Shown one piece after another: positions 6,217 to 8,864 of a stretch of 8,864 nucleotides of DNA. Positions within the stretch are counted from its first letter, which is position 1, and each line of letters opens with the position of its first letter. The position numbers and the translations under genes are program-made. Source of the DNA: JACDER01 sp036394915 (lineage in GTDB: Bacteria > Actinomycetota > Thermoleophilia > Gaiellales > Gaiellaceae); contig DASWEE010000042.1 in NCBI GenBank assembly GCA_036394915.1, positions 1 through 8,864 on the forward strand, in the 5' to 3' direction. The notes below the pieces were generated by a model, which had not been told where the DNA came from, searched no databases, and saw only the letters and a program-made list of their open reading frames with translations.

Positions 6217-6225
6217 GGCTAAACT
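6217..6225 (+). promoter_or_regulatory. Candidate -10 element for the tRNA gene
   Basis: GGCTAAACT ends 10 nt before the first tRNA base. TAAACT (6220-6225) matches four of six positions of TATAAT and is well placed for a short leader. No clear -35 is visible about 17 nt upstream. Confidence 0.3.
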
Positions 6226-6235
6226 AGGCGGCTCT

Positions 6236-6308
6236 GGGGCCATAGCTCAGTTGGGAGAGCGCTAGCGTGGCACGCTAGAGGTCGCCGGTTCGAGCCCGGC
6301 TGGCTCCA
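6236..6308 (+). tRNA. tRNA-Ala, anticodon GGC
   Basis: The 73-nt sequence folds as a full cloverleaf. The acceptor stem GGGGCCA/TGGCTCC includes the G3:U70 wobble pair, the alanine identity element. The D stem is GCTC/GAGC. The anticodon stem CTAGC/GCTAG carries loop GTGGCAC, with anticodon GGC reading GCC (and GCU by wobble). The variable loop is AGGTC. The T stem GCCGG/CCGGC has loop TTCGAGC. The discriminator base is A. CCA is not encoded, so it must be added enzymatically. GCC should be a heavily used alanine codon in this GC-rich genome. Confidence 0.97.
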
Positions 6309-6320
6309 TACCAGACACAG

Positions 6321-6353
6321 GGATCGCGTCGCGCGTGAGAACGCATGCGATCC
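6321..6353 (+). terminator. Hairpin downstream of tRNA-Ala
   Basis: GGATCGC/GCGATCC form a 7-bp outer stem. Inside, GCGT/ACGC close a GAGA tetraloop, leaving an asymmetric internal loop. It starts 13 bp after the tRNA. It may end the tRNA transcript or act as a 3'-processing guide. No T-tract follows. Confidence 0.4.
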
Positions 6354-6398
6354 GCGGACGAGCAGAGCCCACCTCGCAGCTAGCGGCTTCGGTCCGAT

Positions 6399-6429
6399 CT
6401 CTTCTCCAGCCCGCAACATGCGGGAAGAG
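6399..6429 (+). promoter_or_regulatory. Bulged hairpin in the RTX-gene leader
   Basis: CTCTT (6399-6403) pairs with AAGAG (6425-6429), and CCCGC (6410-6414) pairs with GCGGG (6420-6424), around loop AACAT with a 6-nt left bulge. It lies 70 bp before the RTX start codon. The role is unknown; it could be a leader structure or a chance fold. Confidence 0.3.
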
Positions 6430-6499
6430 GCGGTGGCCGCCGGCCGTCCTGATGCATACACGGATCGCACGGGACGATCCAGGGAGGCAAGGAGAAGCA

Positions 6500-8065
6500 A
6501 TGAAATCTCGGTTTCAGATCCTGGGACGCGCGCTCGTTCTGACGGCGATGATCGTCGCCTTCTTCGCATGGGCAAGCCCCGCGCTTTCGGCGACGGCGTG
6601 GATGAAGCTCGACAGTGCGGGGGGCGCGGTCGCCGTCTACAGCGCGGCCGCAGGCGAGATGAACAACGTCATAGTCACCGGCTGTGGCACCGGCTGTATC
6701 GACATCGCGGACACCGGTGCGACGATCCAGGCCAGGTGGGGTTGGTTCCAAATCTACGGCTGCACGAGCACCCCTTCCGGGGCGAGGTGCACGCATCCAA
6801 TGGACATCGTCAGTTTCGGCTCGACTCTCGACGATCTAAACGACATGCTCACGCTTGGCAGCTCGTTGTCGCCGAACCTCGTCACCTTTGTCGGCGGCGG
6901 CGCAGGAAACGACACCCTTGTCGGAGGCCCATCCCAGGACAACCTCCACGGCAACGACGACGACGACAGCGTCAGTGGCGGCGCCAACTGCGACGTGGTG
7001 TCAGGGGAGAGCGGCAACGACATCCTCAGCGGCGGCTCGAGCGTCGATCTTCTGGAGGGCGGCAACGGACTCGACACCGCGACATACAGCGACCGGACGA
7101 ACCGCGTCTTCGTCAGCCTCGACCTCTCGATCACCGCCGGCTTCAACTGCACCGGCGCGCCGATCGGAAACGACGGGGAGCCCGGCGAGGGCGATAACGT
7201 CAACGAAGACGTCGAGAACGTCACCGGCGGCTCCGGCGACGACTCGCTGTACGGCGACGCCGCGGCAAATGTTCTCGACGGCGGGCCTGGTCCCGATCTC
7301 CTCGACGGTCGCCTCGGCGCCGACACGCTGACCGGCGGCGCGGGGATCGATCTCGCCGACTACTCCAGCCGCAGCGCGGACGTCGACGTCACGCTCGACG
7401 GAGCCGCCAACGACGGGGAAGCCGGATCGCCGGTCGGCGAAGGTGACAACGTCGACACCGAGAACGTCCGCGGCGGCGCCGGCCACGACACGCTTGTCGG
7501 CGACGCGAACGCGAACGTGCTCAGCGGCGAAGCCGGCGGGGACCGTCTCGCCGGAGGGGCGGGGCCCGACCGGCTGATGGGCGGGGACGGCACCGATTCG
7601 GTGTTCTACGTCACCCGGACGCAGGACATCCACGTGACGCTTGATGGCTACCCGGACGACGGCACGTGGACGGTGCCAGACCCAGCAAATCCGTCCAACG
7701 TGATCACCGAAGGAGACAACGTCTGGACGGACGTCGAGGTCGTGGTTGCGGGCTCCGGCAACGACCTGCTCGTCGGCAACGGCGCGGGCCAAGTGTTCAG
7801 CGGCGGCGCTGGTAACGATGCCCTTAGCGGCGGCGGCGGCATCGACCAGATGTTCGGCGACGCCGGCGACGATCAGATCCACGTCGAGGACTGGGACATC
7901 GACGACCAGGTGTCGTGCGGTTCTGAGAACGACTCCGTCACGGCCGACCAGATCTACTCGGCGTACCCTCGCCCGGCTCGGCTCGCACCGCCGGCCGATG
8001 CCGTGGCGTCCGATTGCGAGAGCGTGAGCTGGAACTGGATCGTGCAGCTCACTCTTGGACCCTAG
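6500..8065 (+). CDS. Secreted RTX-like calcium-binding repeat protein
   Basis: The 521-residue protein starts at ATG 6500 with AAGGAG 5 nt upstream. A Sec signal peptide spans about 1-33: MKSR, a hydrophobic stretch of roughly residues 11-25, then ASPALSATA. Residues 34-133 form a small domain (YSAAAGEMNNV, IADTGATI, four Cys at 62, 66, 88, 97) of the kind seen before RTX repeats in actinobacterial proteins. From 134 to about 455 come GGxGxDxLxGG nonapeptides, which fold as a calcium-binding beta roll. They are arranged in three units of about 80-90 residues (190-280, 282-363, 364-450), each opening with GxDxxxY, then VxLDG, GEGDNV and ENV. The C-terminal cap has C473 and C506. No protease, lipase or adhesin catalytic domain and no membrane anchor is seen. 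A surface or matrix role is likely, but the exact function is unknown. Confidence 0.88.
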   Translation: MKSRFQILGRALVLTAMIVAFFAWASPALSATAWMKLDSAGGAVAVYSAAAGEMNNVIVTGCGTGCIDIADTGATIQARWGWFQIYGCTSTPSGARCTHPMDIVSFGSTLDDLNDMLTLGSSLSPNLVTFVGGGAGNDTLVGGPSQDNLHGNDDDDSVSGGANCDVVSGESGNDILSGGSSVDLLEGGNGLDTATYSDRTNRVFVSLDLSITAGFNCTGAPIGNDGEPGEGDNVNEDVENVTGGSGDDSLYGDAAANVLDGGPGPDLLDGRLGADTLTGGAGIDLADYSSRSADVDVTLDGAANDGEAGSPVGEGDNVDTENVRGGAGHDTLVGDANANVLSGEAGGDRLAGGAGPDRLMGGDGTDSVFYVTRTQDIHVTLDGYPDDGTWTVPDPANPSNVITEGDNVWTDVEVVVAGSGNDLLVGNGAGQVFSGGAGNDALSGGGGIDQMFGDAGDDQIHVEDWDIDDQVSCGSENDSVTADQIYSAYPRPARLAPPADAVASDCESVSWNWIVQLTLGP

Positions 8066-8077
8066 AGACACGCCGCA

Positions 8078-8104
8078 GAGGGGCCGCGGTTCGCCCGGCC
8101 CCTC
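8078..8104. terminator. Hairpin between convergent genes
   Basis: GAGGGGCCG/CGGCCCCTC form a 9-bp stem with a 9-nt loop, 13 bp after the RTX stop and 18 bp beyond the stop of the tiny gene on the other strand. As a symmetric element between convergent genes it could serve both directions. T-tracts are absent on both sides. Confidence 0.55.
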
Positions 8105-8121
8105 CGTGGCTTCCTGCCCGG

Positions 8122-8238
8122 CTAGGACCGCCGCGTCCGGGCCGAAGGGGCCGGGGCCGCCTTGCGCTTCTCCCGCGCCTTCTTCTTGCGCTGGCGGTCC
8201 TTTTGCCACCGCCTGATTGCGCGAGATCCTCGTCCCAT
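8122..8238 (-). CDS. Tiny, very basic hypothetical protein (38 aa)
   Basis: The ATG at 8238 opens a 38-codon frame: MGRGSRAIRRWQKDRQRKKK, then AREKRKAAPAPSARTRRS and TAG. About half the residues are Arg or Lys. It begins 7 bp after the histidine-phosphatase stop on the same strand, so it is probably co-transcribed. Only a weak AGGGA is seen upstream, overlapping the phosphatase end. The gene is too short for many gene finders. The highly charged single-helix composition suggests RNA or ribosome binding. The opening MGRGSR recalls the start of small ribosomal protein THX (MGKGDR), but the rest of THX is not matched. Function unassigned. Confidence 0.6.
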   Translation of the reverse strand: MGRGSRAIRRWQKDRQRKKKAREKRKAAPAPSARTRRS

Positions 8239-8245
8239 GCCGGGA

Positions 8246-8836
8246 TTATCCCTGTTCCGCGAGCTGCTCGATCCGCTGCGCCGCCACCTCGAGCGCTCCG
8301 TCGTCGAAGACGTACGGCGTCGCGTTGCGGATCGCGTGCATCGGCCCGTCGAGATCGTTCGAGCCGGCGGCCGCGTTCAACGCGTAGCGGATCGGGATCT
8401 CGTGGGTGACGACGAGGACGACGTCCGGCTCGCCGCGCTCGAGCAGCTTCCGGTACGCCTGGGCGTAGCGGCGGGCCGCGTCGTCGAGGCTCTCGCCGTT
8501 GGGGAATGCATCCGCGCGCGTATGCGCCTGCTTCCACGCCCGGTAGTCGCCGATCGTCTCTCCCTCGAGTTCGCCGATGTCGATGTCGTCGAGAAGCGGC
8601 TCGACCTCGAAGGGGACGTCGCGGCCCTCGAGCGCGATCTCGCCCGTCTGGCGAGTCCGGTCGAAGCGGCTGTGGAGGCAGAGCTCGATCGGGACGTTGG
8701 CGATCTGCTCGCCGAGCCTGCGGGCCTCCTCCTTGCCCAGGTCGCTGAGATCGACCGGGACTGACGGGTCGCCGTTGATGCGATCTTCGACGTTGAGCGT
8801 GGACTCGCCGTGCCGCGAGATGAGGAAGAGCCGCAC
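8246..8836 (-). CDS. Histidine phosphatase family protein (phosphoglycerate mutase-like)
   Basis: The 196-residue enzyme starts at GTG 8836 (MRLFLISRHGES) with AAGGTG 5 nt upstream. It belongs to the branch-1 histidine phosphatase superfamily, cytoplasmic enzymes that use a phospho-histidine intermediate. The catalytic RHGE has H9. SRFDRTRQT (56-64) supplies the phosphate-binding R60. The second histidine is H145 in VVTHEIPIRY, where many relatives have HG. The acid residue normally found as LRE (LREIDFGEWEG) reads LDDIDIGELEG, so Asp84 replaces Glu. Substrate cannot be told from sequence; cofactor-dependent mutase, sugar-phosphate phosphatase (GpgP-like) or CobC-like activities are possible. 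In Mycobacterium tuberculosis, nadD and rsfS are followed by gpgP of this superfamily. Here the phosphatase is inverted, beyond a tRNA and the RTX gene. Confidence 0.93.
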   Translation of the reverse strand: MRLFLISRHGESTLNVEDRINGDPSVPVDLSDLGKEEARRLGEQIANVPIELCLHSRFDRTRQTGEIALEGRDVPFEVEPLLDDIDIGELEGETIGDYRAWKQAHTRADAFPNGESLDDAARRYAQAYRKLLERGEPDVVLVVTHEIPIRYALNAAAGSNDLDGPMHAIRNATPYVFDDGALEVAAQRIEQLAEQG

Positions 8837-8864
8837 GAGCGCACCTTAATCGCTGGCGCACTTT

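Larger units (their letters stand above)
6052..6235. other. rsfS-tRNA intergenic region
   Basis: The 184-bp gap contains no convincing gene. It holds a 6-bp hairpin (CAGGAC/GTCCTG, 6066-6084) close to the rsfS stop, a perfect 26-bp palindrome at 6125-6150, and a possible -10 element, TAAACT (6220-6225), just before the tRNA. Confidence 0.6.
6309..6499. other. tRNA to RTX-gene leader region
   Basis: The 191-bp gap contains two inverted repeats (6321-6353 and 6399-6429) and a strong Shine-Dalgarno (AAGGAG, 6489-6494). A reading frame open from 6335 enters the RTX gene, but its peptide before the signal sequence is not protein-like. I see no convincing promoter hexamers. Confidence 0.5.

Noticed and set aside
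6335..6499. Longer start for the RTX protein
   Set aside because: The longer start would bury the signal peptide behind about 55 unlike residues, and it begins inside the hairpin after the tRNA. ATG 6500 has an excellent Shine-Dalgarno and opens directly into a Sec signal.
6900..7850. Regular repeats that could be taken for a CRISPR array
   Set aside because: The repeats are degenerate, in frame and encode GGxGxDxL nonapeptides. There are no identical repeats with unique spacers.
7001..8209. 402-codon open frame on the minus strand across the RTX gene
   Set aside because: It mirrors the repetitive coding strand, with repeated VVAG/DVL/ADE patterns as expected for the complement of RTX codons. 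It also overlaps the small basic gene in another frame.
8122..8238. Naming the 38-aa gene as ribosomal protein THX
   Set aside because: Only the first few residues resemble THX. The GTYGxxRPRK portion is missing, so the name is not supported.

Overview
This is a GC-rich bacterial window that looks chromosomal. Its backbone is the ribosome-assembly and RNA-processing neighbourhood typical of Actinobacteria: RNase E/G, L21 (rplU), L27 (rpmA), Obg GTPase (obgE), nicotinate-nucleotide adenylyltransferase (nadD) and ribosomal silencing factor (rsfS). The gene order, the TTG and GTG starts, the Lys/Ala/Pro-rich tails on RNase E and L21, and a Sec-exported RTX-repeat protein suggest an actinobacterium, probably a deep-branching class such as Thermoleophilia. 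That placement is inference from style and synteny, not a measured relationship.

Layout. Positions 1-152 hold the 5' end of an unrecognised gene on the minus strand. It is divergent from rne (TTG start at 412). A 259-bp intergenic region separates the two. rne, rplU and rpmA follow on the plus strand, with a small hairpin just before rplU. A strong 12-bp hairpin lies directly after rpmA. obgE (TTG start) begins about 100 bp later and overlaps nadD by 4 bp. rsfS follows nadD, but its conserved N-terminus can only be reached from a CTG codon at 5695. The 184-bp gap after rsfS contains a perfect 26-bp palindrome. Then come tRNA-Ala(GGC), a further hairpin-rich leader, and a 521-residue secreted RTX-like repeat protein. 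On the opposite strand, converging on the RTX gene, are a histidine-phosphatase (phosphoglycerate mutase-like) gene and, 7 bp after it, a tiny 38-codon basic-protein gene. A 9-bp-stem hairpin at 8078-8104 separates the convergent units.

How the genes work together. RNase E processes and degrades RNA. L21 and L27 are large-subunit proteins. Obg and RsfS act on 50S assembly and on preventing subunit joining. NadD supplies NAD. The block therefore couples ribosome production to RNA turnover and cofactor state. The RTX protein appears to be an accessory surface or secreted calcium-binding protein placed between the tRNA and the phosphatase. In some actinobacteria a phosphatase of this family directly follows rsfS.

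I see no CRISPR array, transposase, phage gene or recognisable defence system. The items most worth checking are the CTG-start rsfS, the tiny basic gene, the arginine/glycine modules of RNase E, the leader hairpins of rplU and obgE, and the superunit structure of the RTX protein.
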